DNA of 64,000 nucleotides, from positions 1 to 64,000 of the forward strand of contig UCBZ01000034.1 in assembly GCA_900470775.1 (NCBI GenBank). The letters are read 5' to 3'. Under the pieces are notes generated by a model. It had not been told where the DNA came from, made no database searches, and saw only the letters and a list, made by a program, of their open reading frames with translations. Position numbers and translations under genes: made by a program. The stretch is from Hyphomicrobiales bacterium (GTDB lineage: Bacteria > Pseudomonadota > Alphaproteobacteria > Rhizobiales > Beijerinckiaceae). This document shows, piece by piece, positions 34,674-43,876 of the stretch; the stretch's first letter is position 1, and the number at the start of each line of letters is the position of its first letter.

Positions 34674-35576
34674 TCAGCTCGCGTACCGGCGTACGAGCGC
34701 GCGGGCATCCTCGATCTCGTTGTGGATCCACTCCTCGACCACCGCGACCTCACGGCGCCTGCGCATCTCGGGCGGGCGCACGAGGTAATAGGAGGAGCCG
34801 GTCGGTACCGCCTTGGGCACAGGAACGACCAGCCGGCCGGCCTGGATGGCTTCATGGGCCAGCACGACATCGGTCACCGCGACGCCCAGCCCCGCTTCGG
34901 CCGCACTCAGGGCCATGTCGAGCGCGTCGAAGTCCAGGCCGCCGCTGGTGTCGAGCCGCGTTCCCGATTTTTCCGACCAGGTTAGCCAATCCTGCCGGTC
35001 GGGTAGGGGATGCAGCAGCGTCGCCTGTGAGAGATCCGTCTCGCCGGCGAGCATTGCGTCGAGATGGCCTGGCGCACACACCGGCAGTATCCATTCGGGA
35101 TAGAGTTCACTGGCACAGTCCAGCGGCCAGTTGCCGATGCCGTAACGGATGCCGAGATCGGCATCGGTATCGTTCAACGTCATGTCGTTGAGACGGGTAT
35201 GGACGTTGACCTTGATCAGCGGATGCCGCTCCTTGAAGTCACGCAGCCGCGGCAGCAGCCAGCGCAGCGCGAAGGTCGGGAGCGCCTTGATCGTGACCGC
35301 CTCGCGGTCGTTGCGAAACGGATTGACGGCATTGGCGATGTGGTCGAACGCCTCCTTGACGCTCAGTGCAAGGCGGCGGCCTGCGTCGGTGATCTCCAGC
35401 CCATTGTGGTTGCGCAGAAAGAGCTGAGCGCCGAGCTGGTCCTCGAGGATCTTCACCTGGCGGCTGACGGCACTCTCGCTGACGTTCAGGATCAGCGCCG
35501 CCTTCTTGATGCTGAGTTGCGCCGCCGCCACCTCGAAGCAGCGCAGCGCATTGAGGGAGGGCAACCGTCTCGTCAT
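34674..35576 (-). CDS. LysR family transcriptional regulator (GcvA-like)
   Basis: A 300-residue LysR regulator of the GcvA branch: RRLPSLNALRCFEVAAAQLSI, then KKAALILNVSESAVSRQVKILEDQLGAQLF gives the helix-turn-helix (about residues 8-60). ATG 35576 is chosen for the GGGAGGG site seven bases upstream. It lies downstream of and on the same strand as the peptide importer operon (52 bases beyond dppC in gene order terms, at 35628) and may regulate the importer and oxidase genes. Confidence 0.9.
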   Translation of the reverse strand: MTRRLPSLNALRCFEVAAAQLSIKKAALILNVSESAVSRQVKILEDQLGAQLFLRNHNGLEITDAGRRLALSVKEAFDHIANAVNPFRNDREAVTIKALPTFALRWLLPRLRDFKERHPLIKVNVHTRLNDMTLNDTDADLGIRYGIGNWPLDCASELYPEWILPVCAPGHLDAMLAGETDLSQATLLHPLPDRQDWLTWSEKSGTRLDTSGGLDFDALDMALSAAEAGLGVAVTDVVLAHEAIQAGRLVVPVPKAVPTGSSYYLVRPPEMRRRREVAVVEEWIHNEIEDARALVRRYAS

Positions 35577-35627
35577 GGCGTATCCCTCCCCGATCATCCC
35601 GGCTGCGCCGGATCGGCGGGTTTTCAG

Positions 35628-36521
35628 TTAGCTCAGATCCATCCTCGGATCGAGCGTATCCCTGAGTCCGTCGCCGGCGAAGTTGAAGGAGGTGACGGCA
35701 AGCGTGATGGCCGCACCTGGCAGGATGGCGAGCCAGGGCGCTCTGGTCAGGTAGCTCTGGGCGCTTTCGAGCATGTTGCCCCAGCTCGGCGTCGGTGGCT
35801 GGATGCCGTAGCCGAGGAAGGAGATGTAGCTCTCGGCCAGGATCGCATGCGCGACGTTGAGGGTTGCGGCGACCACGATCGGCGCGATGGCGTTCGGCAA
35901 AAGCTCGCGAAACATGATGCGCCGGTTGGATGCACCGAAGGAGACCGCAGCCTGCACGAAGTCGCGCGTCTTCAGCGAGCGGATCTGCGCCTCGACGACG
36001 CGCGCCACCTCCATCCACGAGGTCATCGCGATCAGCAGCACGATCGATGGAACGGAGGGCTGGATCAGAGCCGAGATGGCGAGCAGCAGGAAGATCGAGG
36101 GAAAGCACAGCATCGCATCGACGAAGCGCATCAACGCCGCCCCGATCACGCCCTCGTAGAAGCCCGCGATGAGCCCGACGCAGACGCCGATCGCCATGGC
36201 GATGATCATCGCGCAGAAGCCGACCGCGAGCGAGATGCGACCCGCCATCAAGAGCCTCGCGAGGAGATCGCGGCCGAGCGGGTCGGTGCCGAGGATATGC
36301 GGCCCCGACAAGGGCGGCGCGAAGCGCTGGCGGATGTCGATGAAGGTATCGCTATAGGGCAGCAGCATCGGACCGAACACGCAGGCGAGCGTCAGCAGGG
36401 CGATGCCGCAGGCGCCGAACACCGCCAGCTTGTGACACCGGAAACGCTTGAAGCCGGGCCGGTGCCAGAACCCTGATTGCGGCAGAGAAAGCGTTTCGAC
36501 GGAGATATCTGACGCGCTCAT
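35628..36521 (-). CDS. peptide-type ABC transporter permease (DppC-like)
   Basis: A 297-residue inner-membrane subunit. It has the N-terminal OppC_N-like helix (LAVFGACGIALLTLACVFGP), the family motif HILGTDPLGRDLLARLL and the coupling loop DFVQAAVSFGASNRRIMFRELLPN. The ATG at 36521 overlaps the stop of the DppB-like gene by one base (TGATG), preceded by AAGGAG. The open frame continues far upstream through the neighbouring genes but is not coding there. It forms the translocation pore together with the DppB-like protein. Confidence 0.92.
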   Translation of the reverse strand: MSASDISVETLSLPQSGFWHRPGFKRFRCHKLAVFGACGIALLTLACVFGPMLLPYSDTFIDIRQRFAPPLSGPHILGTDPLGRDLLARLLMAGRISLAVGFCAMIIAMAIGVCVGLIAGFYEGVIGAALMRFVDAMLCFPSIFLLLAISALIQPSVPSIVLLIAMTSWMEVARVVEAQIRSLKTRDFVQAAVSFGASNRRIMFRELLPNAIAPIVVAATLNVAHAILAESYISFLGYGIQPPTPSWGNMLESAQSYLTRAPWLAILPGAAITLAVTSFNFAGDGLRDTLDPRMDLS

Positions 36522-37474
36522 CAGCCGCTCCTTGCGATGCGCGGATCGGCTGCGCCGTAGAGCAGGTCGGCGGCCAGGCTGCCGATGAGAACGAGCACAG
36601 CGCTGAACATCAGGATGCCCATGACCACGGGGTAGTCGCGGTAGCTGATCGAATCCAGGAAGAGGCGTCCCATGCCGGGCCAGGTGAAGACCGTCTCCGT
36701 CACCAGCGCGCCGGACAAAAGCGTGGGCACATGCAGGCCCGTGATGGTGATCATCGGCAAGAGCGCGTTGCGCAACGCGTGGCGGATCAGGATCGAGCGC
36801 TGGGAGAGCCCCTTGGCGCGGGCGGTGCGGATATAGTCCTGGTTGACGACTTCGAGCATGGAGGAGCGCATGTAGCGGCTCCACACCGCCGTCGAGACCA
36901 GGGCCAGCACCATGACCGGCCCGATCATGTGGTGGATCTGGTTGATCAGCGAACCGTCGCCGATGGTGTAGCGGTTGCCCGAAGGCAGCCAGCCGAGCCA
37001 GACCGAAAAGACGTAGATCACGACCAGCCCGAACCAGAAGGTCGGGATCGACAATGCGACCATCGCGCCGACGGTGGCCAGCGAATCGAACAGCGAATAG
37101 CGGCGAATGGCGCCAACGATGCCGATCCAGGCGCCGATCAGCATGGCCAGCAATGTCGAGGTCGCCATCAACTGCAGCGTCGCCCCGACATGCGAGCCTA
37201 TGATCGCGGTCACCGGCTGGCCGTCGCGATAGGAGCGGCCCCAGTCGCCTGACAGCATCCGCCAGAGCCACTCGGCATATTGCACCGGCAGCGGCCGATT
37301 CAGGCCGAGCTGCTCGGCAATGCGATCGAGATCCTCCTGGGACATCTCGCCGCCGGCGGCGAATTGCGACATCGGCCCGCCGGGGGCCAGATGCAGGATT
37401 GCGAAGCCGATCATCGACACGATGAGCAACAACAGCACGGCCTGCCCGAAACGGCGCAGAAGAAAGGCGCTCAT
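36521..37474 (-). CDS. peptide-type ABC transporter permease (DppB-like)
   Basis: A 317-residue permease with the typical DppB N-terminus (FLLRRFGQAVLLLLIVSMIGF, then LHLAPGGP), six predicted membrane segments and the coupling loop QDYIRTARAKGLSQRSILIRHALRNALLPM. It lies six bases after the binding-protein stop and overlaps the DppC start. No ATPase gene follows in the operon. The only peptide-type ATPases in the window are the pair at 1680-3778. Confidence 0.92.
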   Translation of the reverse strand: MSAFLLRRFGQAVLLLLIVSMIGFAILHLAPGGPMSQFAAGGEMSQEDLDRIAEQLGLNRPLPVQYAEWLWRMLSGDWGRSYRDGQPVTAIIGSHVGATLQLMATSTLLAMLIGAWIGIVGAIRRYSLFDSLATVGAMVALSIPTFWFGLVVIYVFSVWLGWLPSGNRYTIGDGSLINQIHHMIGPVMVLALVSTAVWSRYMRSSMLEVVNQDYIRTARAKGLSQRSILIRHALRNALLPMITITGLHVPTLLSGALVTETVFTWPGMGRLFLDSISYRDYPVVMGILMFSAVLVLIGSLAADLLYGAADPRIARSG

Positions 37475-37480
37475 GAGGAC

Positions 37481-39157
37481 TTACGCGGCCCAGAACCAGT
37501 CGCGCATGTTCCAGCAGTTGGAAGAGCAGTTGATGTTCGGGGCGAAACCGTTCAGCCCATCCTTCAAGCCCTCGGCCATGACCGACTGATAGACCGGGAG
37601 CAGAATCAGATCCTCGCGGATCAGCCGCTGGATTCTGCTGTATGTGGCCTTGCGCTCCTGCTGGTCGAACTGGCTGGCGCCCAGCGCCAGCAGCCTGTCG
37701 ATCTCTGCATTCTGATACTGGTAGGTATTCAGCCCAGCTCCCTGCCTGGCGGGGATCGCCTTGCTGGAGAAGCGCGGCGTGACGTCGGGATCGTTGCCGA
37801 TCATGAAGTTCGAGCCGACGGCGACGGATTCGAATTTCGACTTCTGCCAGAAATCGCCCCAGATCACCGCCGCCGGCATGTTGCTGATCTTCATCTCCGC
37901 GCCGATGGCAAGCCAGTCCTGTTGCAGGAGTTGCTGCGACTGCTCGCGGCCGGGATTGCCGGTCGTGGTTGAGTTGGCGAAGGAGAGGCGCACGCCGCCC
38001 TTTTCGCGGATCCCGTTGGCGCCGCGCACCCAACCCGCGGCATCGAGCAGCGCGTTGGCGCGCGCCGGATCGTGCTTGTGGACCGGCAGGCCCGGCTCGA
38101 AGGCCCAGGATTCGCGCGGCAGGAAGGATTCGGTCGCGACCGGCAGGCCATAATAGATCCCGTCGATCCGCGCCTGCTTGTCCATCGCGAGATAGAGCGC
38201 CTCGCGCACCGCCTTGTCGGCGAAGGGGGCGAATTCGAGATTGAGCGCGATGTGCTCGACGAAAGGCGTCGGCGAGCGCGAGATCCGCCGTCCCTTCAGC
38301 CCCTCGGCCTCCCTCGCGAAATGAGCCGGGATGCCGCCGATGCCGAGATAATCGACCTGCCCGGTCCTGAACTGGGTGTAGAGCGCGGTCAGGTCGGGGA
38401 TGTATTTGAACACGACGCGTTCGAGATGCGGTCCGGTGCCGTGATAGCTCCCGATGGCGTGCAGCAGGAGGTGGTCGCCCGCGACACGCTCGCCCCAGCG
38501 GAACGGGCCCGTCCCGATCGGCCGGTTGTTGAAGGTGGCGGTGTTCGGGTCCTCGGCCTTCGCCAGGACGTGCCTGGGAACCATGAAGGTCAGCGCCAGG
38601 ATCGAGAGATAAGGCGAATAGGCGCTCTCCATCCGCCAATGGATTTCGTCGGGCGCGACGATGACGATGTCGCGCACGAGATTATGGCCGATGCGGTTGC
38701 GAACCCGGAAGCCCGGCGTGTTGATCAGTTCGAGCGTGTACTTCACGTCCTCGGCGGTGAAGGGCGTGCCGTCATGCCATTTCGCGTCGCTGCGCAGCCT
38801 GATCTTCCAGGTAAGACCGTCAGCGGAGAGCCCGCCATTGGAGACGCTGGGCACCTCGCGGGCGAGATCGGGCACAAAGCGCCCCATCGGATCGATGTAC
38901 CAGAGCGGGCTGAAGATCTGCCACCATACGCCCTGGTCGACTTCGCTGCCCGGCATCAGCGGATTGAAGACGGTCGGCTCCTGCGAGATGCCGGCGACGA
39001 CCTGTCCGCGCGGCTTTGCAGGAGCGGTTGCGGGTTTCGTTTGAGCGATCGACTGCCCGTTGCGGCCGACGAGCGTGCCGCTGCCCGCGAGCAGGCCGAG
39101 CGCCAGCATGTCGCGGCGGCGCCATCCAAGCGATTGGTCCCTGTTGCGATCCGTCAT
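37481..39157 (-). CDS. peptide-type ABC transporter substrate-binding protein
   Basis: A 558-residue extracellular binding protein of the SBP family 5 (oligopeptide, dipeptide, nickel). The N-terminus WRRRDMLALGLLAGSGTLVG is a twin-arginine-type signal. The family blocks WKIRLRSDAKWHDGTPFTAEDVKYTLE and GTGPFRW are clear. AGGGGATATCACG precedes ATG 39157. It is the first gene of the importer unit and follows a DAO-type oxidase gene by 72 bases, which suggests import of an amino-acid-like substrate. Confidence 0.92.
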   Translation of the reverse strand: MTDRNRDQSLGWRRRDMLALGLLAGSGTLVGRNGQSIAQTKPATAPAKPRGQVVAGISQEPTVFNPLMPGSEVDQGVWWQIFSPLWYIDPMGRFVPDLAREVPSVSNGGLSADGLTWKIRLRSDAKWHDGTPFTAEDVKYTLELINTPGFRVRNRIGHNLVRDIVIVAPDEIHWRMESAYSPYLSILALTFMVPRHVLAKAEDPNTATFNNRPIGTGPFRWGERVAGDHLLLHAIGSYHGTGPHLERVVFKYIPDLTALYTQFRTGQVDYLGIGGIPAHFAREAEGLKGRRISRSPTPFVEHIALNLEFAPFADKAVREALYLAMDKQARIDGIYYGLPVATESFLPRESWAFEPGLPVHKHDPARANALLDAAGWVRGANGIREKGGVRLSFANSTTTGNPGREQSQQLLQQDWLAIGAEMKISNMPAAVIWGDFWQKSKFESVAVGSNFMIGNDPDVTPRFSSKAIPARQGAGLNTYQYQNAEIDRLLALGASQFDQQERKATYSRIQRLIREDLILLPVYQSVMAEGLKDGLNGFAPNINCSSNCWNMRDWFWAA

Positions 39158-39229
39158 CGTGATATCCCCTTTGTTGCACGGGCTGTTTTCAGCCTCGAAA
39201 CCCTGTCACGCCGGGCGGCGTCGAGATCT

Positions 39230-40366
39230 TCAGCTTCCTTGAGCCAGGCCCTCGCGCGCCGGCGAAAGATCGCCAGCCGACACGCCGATCCCGGCCAGAT
39301 CTCCGGGCCATTCATGACCGGCGGCGAGCGCGGCGAGCGCTTGCCCCATCGCAGGCGAGGTCAGGATGCCGCAGCCCCCCTGCCCGGCGAGCCAGAAGAA
39401 GCCCGGTGCATCGGGCCTGGTGCCGGCCACGGGATTTCTGTCGGCGACGAAGCTGCGCAGCCCAGCCCATTGGCTCAAGGGGCGCCCGACATGCAGCCGG
39501 GTGTCCGCCTCGATGTTCGCGATCGCCTGCGCGACGTCGAGGTCCTCGGGATAGACGTCTCCGGGCTGCGTCGCGACCGCATCGGACAGGCTGCCCATCA
39601 GGCAGCCTGGTTCCGGCTTGACGTACCAGTTGTAATCGACGCTGCCGACATGCGGCCAGGAGCGTGTGTCGAACTCCTTCTGCAGGGCGAAGGTGAAAGC
39701 GGTGCGCCGATAAGGGACGATGCCGATCGGCTCGAGCCCCGCCATGCGCGTCACCTCGTCAGCCCATGCCCCGGCTGCGTTGACGAGGATCGGTGCCGAA
39801 ATCTCGCCCCCCTGCCATCGCACGGCCCATGCACCGTTCTCGCGGCCGATGCCCTCGATCGAAGCGCGGGTGAGCAGCGCGGCGCCTCTGGCCTTGGCGC
39901 CGCGCAGATAGCCCTGCAGCAACACGTCAACGTCGATATCCATGGCATCGGGCTCGTAGACGCCGGCATCGACCTTGTCGGCAGCAAGCGCCGGAAACAG
40001 CGAAAGCGCAGCCTCCTTATCCAGATACTCAGCGCGGGCTCCGACTGAAGCGAGATTGTCCTGCAGCCGCCGCAGCACGCCTTCCTTGCCCGCCTTCGCC
40101 ACTGTCAGGCAGCCGCGCGGCGTCAGGATCGGATGCGTGCAGAAGCCCTCCGGTGGCGTTTCGAGAAAGCAGCGGCTGGCCTGAGCCATGCGACGCATCG
40201 TCGGCGCGCCGATCCCGACCGTGAACTGGGCGGCCGTTCGTCCCGAGCTGTGATAGCTGAAATGCTCCTCGCGCTCGACCAGCGCGACCGAGCCGTGCTG
40301 CGACAGGAAGTACGCTGCGGAGGCACCCGCAATCCCGCCTCCCACGATGACGATGTCCACCTTCAT
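39230..40366 (-). CDS. FAD-dependent amino-acid oxidase/dehydrogenase (DAO family)
   Basis: A 378-residue soluble flavoprotein with the N-terminal FAD motif IVIVGGGIAGASAAYFLSQHG, the second FAD block VNAAGAWADEV and the C-terminal GQGGCGILTSPAMGQALA. It should oxidise an amino acid or secondary amine to the imine/keto acid. It heads a minus-strand unit with the peptide importer. The promoter is shared with the divergent RidA-DAO operon, where a 17-base inverted repeat lies. RidA would hydrolyse the reactive imines produced. Confidence 0.9.
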   Translation of the reverse strand: MKVDIVIVGGGIAGASAAYFLSQHGSVALVEREEHFSYHSSGRTAAQFTVGIGAPTMRRMAQASRCFLETPPEGFCTHPILTPRGCLTVAKAGKEGVLRRLQDNLASVGARAEYLDKEAALSLFPALAADKVDAGVYEPDAMDIDVDVLLQGYLRGAKARGAALLTRASIEGIGRENGAWAVRWQGGEISAPILVNAAGAWADEVTRMAGLEPIGIVPYRRTAFTFALQKEFDTRSWPHVGSVDYNWYVKPEPGCLMGSLSDAVATQPGDVYPEDLDVAQAIANIEADTRLHVGRPLSQWAGLRSFVADRNPVAGTRPDAPGFFWLAGQGGCGILTSPAMGQALAALAAGHEWPGDLAGIGVSAGDLSPAREGLAQGS

Positions 40367-40449
40367 CAGCCGACACTATCCTCGAGCCGCCCTGCGCAGC
40401 CGCCGATCGGTTACGCCATGCCGGGAACAAGGTCACCGGCGGTTCTACT

Positions 40450-40543
40450 TGTCGATTTCAATAATTCGGGGTCGGGGGCTCAAAAGCTGAAGCGTAGCCA
40501 CCGCGAATTCCTCGCTCTCTGCCTCCAATTATTGAAATCGACA
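40450..40543. promoter_or_regulatory. long perfect inverted repeat between the DAO and RidA operons
   Basis: TGTCGATTTCAATAATT (40450-40466) and its exact reverse complement (40527-40543) face each other across 60 bases in a divergent promoter region. Seventeen identical, AT-rich bases in a GC-rich setting suggest two binding sites for one regulator, one per promoter, with possible looping. The regulator is unknown, and the LysR at 34674-35576 is a candidate. Confidence 0.6.
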
Positions 40544-40595
40544 TCGCCACCAGCCCCGCCGATGCGTGTCTCAAGTCAACAGGTGGGCAACGGCG

Positions 40596-41009
40596 ATGGG
40601 CGACATGATATCCCCGGCGGGCGGCAGACGATTGATCTCCTCGGGCAGTGAATTCGAGAAGACCTACAGCTACAGCCGTGCGGTCGTCGTCGGTCCGCAT
40701 GTCATGCTCTCGGGCACCACCGGCTACGACTATGTCACCAGCACGCTCGCAGCTGGCGCCGAGCAGCAGACGAAGCAGCTTTTCCGCAACGCCGCGGCTG
40801 CCTTTGCCAAGGCCGGCGCGGATCTCGCGGATGTGGTGCGTGTTCGGATGTATATCGCGAACAGCAGCGACTACGAGGCGGTGATGAGTGTCTTCGCCTC
40901 GACCTTCAGGGGCGTGGACCCTGCCTGCACCACTGTCCAGGCCGGCTTGTTCGACCCCGACATCCTGGTCGAGATGGACATGGACGCCATCCTCGATGCC
41001 CGCGCTTAG
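40596..41009 (+). CDS. RidA family protein (enamine/imine deaminase)
   Basis: A 137-residue RidA/YjgF-fold protein: RLISSGSEFEKTYSYSRAVVVG, then VMLSGTTGYDYVT, LADVVRVRMYIAN and the conserved tail PACTTVQAGLFDPDILVEMDMDA. RidA proteins hydrolyse enamine/imine intermediates to keto acids and ammonia. It lies between two amino-acid oxidase genes, which generate imines, so the functional link is direct. The ATG 40596 is used, but a GTG at 40566 is possible. The downstream DAO gene overlaps its 3' end by 14 bases. Confidence 0.9.
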   Translation: MGDMISPAGGRRLISSGSEFEKTYSYSRAVVVGPHVMLSGTTGYDYVTSTLAAGAEQQTKQLFRNAAAAFAKAGADLADVVRVRMYIANSSDYEAVMSVFASTFRGVDPACTTVQAGLFDPDILVEMDMDAILDARA

Positions 41010-42351
41010 CCTGCTCTCGCACGTCCCCGACGACGTGATGGCCCGGCTCGCCGCGCAGCCGGTCGTGCTGCCGGAACGGGCCGACGCCGTCGTGATCGGC
41101 GGCGGCATCATGGGGGCTGCGGCTGCCTATTACCTCGCCCGGGCAGGGATGCAGACGGTGCTGATCGAGCGGGACCGCGTTTCCTCCCAGCAATCGGGCC
41201 GCAACTGGGGCTTCGTGCGGACGCAGTACCGGGACCCGCTCGAACTCCCGCTGGCGGTAGAGGCTCTCGCAATCTGGCCAGGCTTGGAGCAGGAACTCGG
41301 TGAGACGACCGGCTGGCGTCGCAATGGCTGCGTCTTCGTCGCCGATACCGAGCGGGAGCAGAACGCCTTCGTTCGCTGGCAGGAACGCACGCGAGATATC
41401 TCCCCCAACGCACGGGTCCTGTCAGGCCGCGAGGTTTCGGCGCTGCTTCCTTCGCTGCGGCGCATGACGGCAGGAGGGCTTCATACGCCTTCGGACGGAC
41501 AGGCCGAGCCGGCTCTGGCCACCATGGCCTTCGCCCGCGCTGGAATCCGCAGTGGCGTGACGATCCTGGAGGATTGCGGCGCGATCGCCATCGAAACGGC
41601 TGGCGGGAAGGTGAGCGGCGTTCAGACCGAGCACGGGCTGATCCGATGCAACGTCGCAGTTTGCGCTGCCGGAGCACTGAGCCACCGCCTGCTCGCGCCG
41701 CTTGGGCTCTCCCTGCCGCAGCAGAGCGTGCGCAGCACCGTCTCGCTGACCGCACCCCTGCCGCCCTTGACGGATGCCTGCTTCTGCGGCTTCGGGATCG
41801 GTCTTCGCCAACGGGCTGACGGATCCTGCATCATCGCGGCGGATTCGAACTCCGACATCGATTTGTCACTCGACTCCTTCCGGGCCGCGCGTTTTTTCCT
41901 GCCGGAATTGCTGCGCCACCGCAACGGCTTTGCCCTGCGGCTGGGGCGCCCCTTCATGGACGATCTGCATGAGCGGCTGGTGGTTCCGCGGCGCGAGCGC
42001 GCGCTTGCCGGAAGGCGATCCCTGATCGAAGCCAATCGAGAACGTGCCATGAAGACGAGCGAGGCCGTGCGGCGGCTTTTCGCCGGCGCTGAGGCGATCG
42101 AGATCATCAAGTCGTGGGCCGGCCGCATCGACGTGCTGCCGGACGCGTTGCCAGTGCTCGACGCGCCGGGCCAGATCGCAGGTCTGATCGTCGCGACGGG
42201 GTTCTCGGGCCACGGCTTCGGCCTCGGACCCGCGGTCGGGCGGCACGTCGCGAGGTTCGCCAAGGGCGATGCTCCCGCCGAAATCCTCGCACCGCTGCGC
42301 TTCGACCGCTTCGCCCGCGGCACCTACGCGCGCGCCCACGCTCCTCTTTGA
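40996..42351 (+). CDS. FAD-dependent amino-acid oxidase/dehydrogenase (DAO family)
   Basis: A 451-residue flavoprotein. The FAD motif ADAVVIGGGIMGAAAAYYLARAG begins near residue 29, SSQQSGRNWGFVRTQYRDP follows, and the C-terminal FSGHGFGLGPAVGRHVARF closes the FAD site. ATG 40996 lies inside the RidA 3' end (translational coupling), with Met15 (41038) as the alternative. It resembles the second of two DAO-type enzymes in this cluster more than the DAO at 39230, so they probably have different substrates or opposite stereo-preferences (inference). Confidence 0.88.
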   Translation: MPALSLLSHVPDDVMARLAAQPVVLPERADAVVIGGGIMGAAAAYYLARAGMQTVLIERDRVSSQQSGRNWGFVRTQYRDPLELPLAVEALAIWPGLEQELGETTGWRRNGCVFVADTEREQNAFVRWQERTRDISPNARVLSGREVSALLPSLRRMTAGGLHTPSDGQAEPALATMAFARAGIRSGVTILEDCGAIAIETAGGKVSGVQTEHGLIRCNVAVCAAGALSHRLLAPLGLSLPQQSVRSTVSLTAPLPPLTDACFCGFGIGLRQRADGSCIIAADSNSDIDLSLDSFRAARFFLPELLRHRNGFALRLGRPFMDDLHERLVVPRRERALAGRRSLIEANRERAMKTSEAVRRLFAGAEAIEIIKSWAGRIDVLPDALPVLDAPGQIAGLIVATGFSGHGFGLGPAVGRHVARFAKGDAPAEILAPLRFDRFARGTYARAHAPL

Positions 42352-42543
42352 AGATCGAGAGCCCACATGACCGTTCAAAACGCCGCGCATTTTCGGCGGC
42401 TACCGCCAGTCCGCTCCCTGTCGCGAGACAAGGGGACGAGCGATGGCGCAATATCTCCAGACTAGGACCATCTGGATCGCTGTCAGGCAGATTGCGGACT
42501 GAAATATCCTTGATGCCAAGGGCTTCCGGAGGAGCTTCCTACT

Positions 42544-43674
42544 ATGAGCATGAGTCCATTGGCCCGCGAGCAGGTCGAGCGCTACTACGACGGCACGATG
42601 CTGCCCGATGAACTCGTGAACGTGATGTCCAGCGATACCGGCTGGTTCCCGGCCCGCACAGTAAAAGGCGGATCGCAGCCAAGGCCGCTACGGCGCTCTC
42701 CCATCGTGTTGCCGTCGCTGGAGATCGCCGATCACGGCCGCAGCTTCGACTTCCACGACTATCTCTCGGTGAACCGTGTCGCGGGGCTTCTCATCTTGAA
42801 GGATGGCGAAGTGGTCGAGGAGATCCACGCTTTGGGCACCGGGCCGGAGACGATCTGGAAATCCTGTTCGCTGGCCAAATCCATCACCGCGACGCTGGTC
42901 GGCATGGCCTTGAAGGAGGGGCTGATCGAGAGCCTCGACGATCCGGTCTCGCGCTACGCGAAAGTCGGCGGCATCTATTCGAACGTCAGCCTTAGGCAGT
43001 TGCTGCGCATGGCGTCGGGCGTGCGCTGGCGCGAGGATTACGGCGATCCAACCTCCGATCGCCGCCAGCTCATGGCGATCCAGAGCCGCTGGGAAAAAGG
43101 CGGCATCCTTAAGCACATGGAGTCGCTGCCCGCCGCAACGCCGGCTGGTGGCTCATGGAAGTACAACACCGGCGATTCCTATCTGGTCAGCGCCGTGATG
43201 GAGGGCGCGACCGGAACCAATCTGGCCGACTATCTTTCCCGCATCTGGCCTCGTCTCGGCACGGAAGCGGATGCCTATTGGTGGTCGGAATGCCCGGACG
43301 GAATGACCATTTCCGGGAGCGGCTTCAATGCCCGCCTGCGCGACTATGGTCGCTTCGGCCAGTTCGTCCTGGATGAAGGCCGTATCGGCGGCGACAAGTT
43401 CCTGCCCGACGGCTGGAACGCGGAGGCGGGTTCCGCCTATCACATCGGCACCGAACATATCCCTTACGGTTACATGTGGTGGATCCCCGTCCTTGAGGAT
43501 TCGGTGCTGGAGGGCACCTTCCAGGCCGAGGGAATCTACGGTCAATTCATCCATATCAACCCGCACAAGCGGCTCGTTGTCGTCGTTCTCAGCGCACGCT
43601 CCAAGCCGGGATACAGAAGCCGTCTCGAGATCAACGACGACGCCTTTTTCGCTGCCATCGCGAGGGCCCTGTAA
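42544..43674 (+). CDS. serine hydrolase of the beta-lactamase/NylB-like family
   Basis: A 376-residue penicillin-binding-protein-fold hydrolase without a signal peptide, so probably cytoplasmic. The SxxK pair is Ser109-Lys112 (SCSLAKS). A Tyr-containing motif WKYNTGD (207-211) matches the YxN-position motif of 6-aminohexanoate-dimer hydrolases and related amidases, and GIYGQFIHINP is the last active-site strand. It likely cleaves an amide or small peptide imported by the neighbouring importer. A GGAGGAGC ribosome-binding site precedes ATG 42544. Confidence 0.88.
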   Translation: MSMSPLAREQVERYYDGTMLPDELVNVMSSDTGWFPARTVKGGSQPRPLRRSPIVLPSLEIADHGRSFDFHDYLSVNRVAGLLILKDGEVVEEIHALGTGPETIWKSCSLAKSITATLVGMALKEGLIESLDDPVSRYAKVGGIYSNVSLRQLLRMASGVRWREDYGDPTSDRRQLMAIQSRWEKGGILKHMESLPAATPAGGSWKYNTGDSYLVSAVMEGATGTNLADYLSRIWPRLGTEADAYWWSECPDGMTISGSGFNARLRDYGRFGQFVLDEGRIGGDKFLPDGWNAEAGSAYHIGTEHIPYGYMWWIPVLEDSVLEGTFQAEGIYGQFIHINPHKRLVVVVLSARSKPGYRSRLEINDDAFFAAIARAL

Positions 43675-43876
43675 CTTCGGTAGAAGCTCGACCTGGCTCG
43701 CATCGTGCCGGCGCCTGCGGAGCTTGACTGGAATGGCGCCCCGGCTGGGAAACTCTAACTAGAATACCTCTAAATCATTGTTGTTGAACAAAAAACTGCG
43801 CTTCGCTATGCCCTCGGAATTCTTGGCGTAGAGGCCATGTCGCATCGGCAGCTCTCGCCTTCTCGTTTGGCAGGCC
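43675..43876. promoter_or_regulatory. promoter region of the fecI-type sigma factor gene
   Basis: 202 bases without a gene. The stretch 43750-43795 is AT-rich and contains a short inverted repeat TTGTT-N4-AACAA (43778-43791) and the sequence TCTAACTAGA. An iron-responsive regulator site is expected here from the family, but no convincing consensus can be identified by eye. Confidence 0.35.

Noticed and set aside
35064-36476. 470-codon plus-strand frame over the LysR and DppC-like genes
   Set aside because: Antisense to two well-recognised genes and composed of His/Arg/Asp/Glu-rich sequence without motifs.
36522-38639. N-terminal extension of the DppC-like frame through the neighbouring genes
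   Set aside because: The conserved permease starts at 36521 with an AAGGAG site; the upstream part is out of frame with the real DppB and binding-protein genes.
38072-40048. 658-codon plus-strand frame across the binding-protein and DAO genes
   Set aside because: Spans two minus-strand genes with clear families; composition is that of a GC shadow frame.
42367-42465. Short plus-strand frame after the second DAO gene
   Set aside because: About 32 codons without ribosome-binding site strength or conserved pattern; likely chance.
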